From Candidatus Woesearchaeota archaeon (GTDB taxonomy: Archaea > Nanobdellota > Nanobdellia > Woesearchaeales > GCA-2686295), in NCBI GenBank assembly GCA_013202845.1, contig JABMPT010000001.1:148389-212388 (forward strand): a stretch of 64,000 nt of DNA. Direction: 5' to 3'. Made by a program: the position numbers and the translations under genes. The first letter of the stretch is position 1. Each line of letters opens with the position of its first letter. Shown piece after piece: positions 63,159 through 64,000 of the stretch. Under the pieces are notes generated by a model, which was not told the origin of the DNA, ran no database searches, and saw only the letters and a list, made by a program, of their open reading frames with translations.

Positions 63159-63422
63159 TTTTTTTCACCATCCTTGGTTCATTCTGCCAAATAGTTTCTT
63201 ACTTAGCAGACATCCCCCCAAGAATGTTTTTTTGTAATACTAATTCTTGATTTTAGTCTTTATAAATTTTTCGTTTCTAAAAACCATACTTATCTATATT
63301 AGTGCCCTCTTTTCGTCGAGAAAATATACTAATTCCCATACTATTTGGGCTATAAGTATATTTACTACTATTTAGCAATTAATAGAAAAACGTCCAAAAT
63401 GTACATTTTTTTCAGATATTTC

Positions 63423-63608
63423 TTAAAATAGTTTTTCTCTGAAGAAAATAATAACTCCAGATACTATAGCACCTAATATAGGCCATCCATACATTCCAAA
63501 TGAAGGATCTGATTCAACAAATGCTTTGATAACTAGGAATATAATGTATATTCCAAATATTAAATATAGTGCCTTTGCTATAGGATCCTCTTTATTTCCA
63601 TTTGCCAT
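63423..63608 (-). CDS. Small two-helix membrane protein
   Basis: A 61-aa protein with two hydrophobic segments (ALYLIFGIYIIFLVIKAF and PILGAIVSGVIIFF) joined by an acidic, Gly-containing turn. ATAAATAAAGATAAA lies upstream. No family recognised. It is the gene between tfe and the rRNA. Confidence 0.6.
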   Translation of the reverse strand: MANGNKEDPIAKALYLIFGIYIIFLVIKAFVESDPSFGMYGWPILGAIVSGVIIFFREKLF

Positions 63609-63669
63609 AGATATAGTATAGATTTATCTTTATTTATTTTTTTTGGAAATTAGAATAAAAATATAATGA

Positions 63670-64000
63670 TGCCGTACATACAACAAGTCTTTACATAATT
63701 CGAACGATTAGTAACAGCAAGCTTAATTCCTCGTTGCCTTGGAACTTACACTTCTGTTCTATCAAACCCATCTTCTATGGGAGTTCTATGTCTCTTTTCG
63801 AGAAGGGCTTCGTGCTTAGATGCTTTCAGCACTTATCCCCTAGCGCGTAGCTGCCCAACCTACCTTGCCAGGTAATTGGTCGACCAGAGGCGCCGAACCA
63901 CAGTTCCTCTCGTACTAAGTGATCCTTCCTCTCAGACAATTAACACTTCCAGTAGATATCAAACAAACTGCCTCACAGCGTTCTGAACCCAGCTCACGAA
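63670..64000 (-). rRNA. 23S ribosomal RNA, 3' part
   Basis: The minus strand carries conserved 23S 3'-terminal sequence, e.g. the complement of CACAGTTCCTCTCGTACTA (the sarcin-ricin loop AGTACGAGAGGACC region) and TTCTGAACCCAGCTCACG. The exact 3' end, near 63670, is estimated. The gene runs off the window's right edge. Confidence 0.95.

Noticed and set aside
63160-63260. Short uORF (MSAK) after GGGGGG upstream of tfe
   Set aside because: Four codons with a chance G-run; no supporting evidence.

Overview
The window is AT-rich DNA from an archaeon. The evidence is archaeal information-processing genes (aIF5B, TFE, RpoP, L37Ae, S27Ae, S3Ae, prefoldin beta, KEOPS Pcc1, archaeal-type topoisomerase I and ATP-dependent DNA ligase), TrmB-, Lrp- and PhoU-type regulators, and TATA boxes (TTTATAAA/TTTAAATA type) lying about 25-30 nt before many start codons, as expected for leaderless mRNAs. 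Bacterial-type gyrase B, FtsZ, very small genes, many Cys-rich secreted proteins and frequent end-to-end gene overlaps suggest a small-genome DPANN lineage (Woesearchaeota/Pacearchaeota-like). That placement is an inference; the partial 23S rRNA at the right edge could test it.

Layout. 1-8.3 kb: cell-surface genes (partial S-layer-like protein, Cys-rich lipoprotein, SpoIIM-like membrane protein, Pro-rich anchored protein, transglutaminase-like protein). 8.4-13.2 kb: infB, a stand-alone phosphohistidine swivel protein in an operon with a low-molecular-weight phosphatase-like gene, and a divergent TrmB regulator. 13.2-20.5 kb: a large helical unknown, a PUA protein, a two-gene split RelA/SpoT-like system (separate HD hydrolase and synthetase ORFs), and a HerA-like ATPase preceded by a 27-aa membrane micropeptide. 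20.5-26.8 kb: purine salvage (adenosine deaminase, phosphoribosyltransferase, adenylosuccinate synthetase-like), a probable RNase P RNA, and a relic of an isocitrate dehydrogenase gene. 26.8-31.2 kb: an AsnB-Dph6 fusion, MscS, and the conserved operon rpl37ae-rpoP-pcc1-pfdB-UPF0147.

31.2-39 kb is a secretome island: five tightly packed genes for exported proteins, including an M64-like metalloprotease. It ends near a tRNA-Pro whose 3' end is duplicated 123 bp away. 39-45.4 kb: a 14-aa CCxxC micropeptide, topA, a second swivel-domain protein flanked by a perfect 23-bp repeat, a zinc-less S27Ae, a truncated dph2 and an S3Ae with a histone-H1-like tail. 45.4-48.7 kb: TrmB plus an SsuABC/TauABC-type importer. 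48.7-58.7 kb: gyrB, a hydrolase, a membrane TPR protein with a kinase-like tail, a PhoU regulator, an Lrp regulator, ftsZ with elaborate upstream repeats, and a winged-helix regulator. 58.8-64 kb: two HAD hydrolases overlapping DNA ligase, a zinc-ribbon protein, tRNA-Thr, an HTH-CBS regulator, TFE, a small membrane protein and the 3' end of 23S rRNA.

The most unusual items are the split alarmone-type enzyme pair, the AsnB-Dph6 fusion beside a decayed dph2, the swivel-protein paralogues without the rest of PEP synthase, a two-copy structured repeat with compensatory changes, and two micropeptides with good promoter or ribosome-binding signals. All assignments come from reading the sequence by eye; no database search was run.
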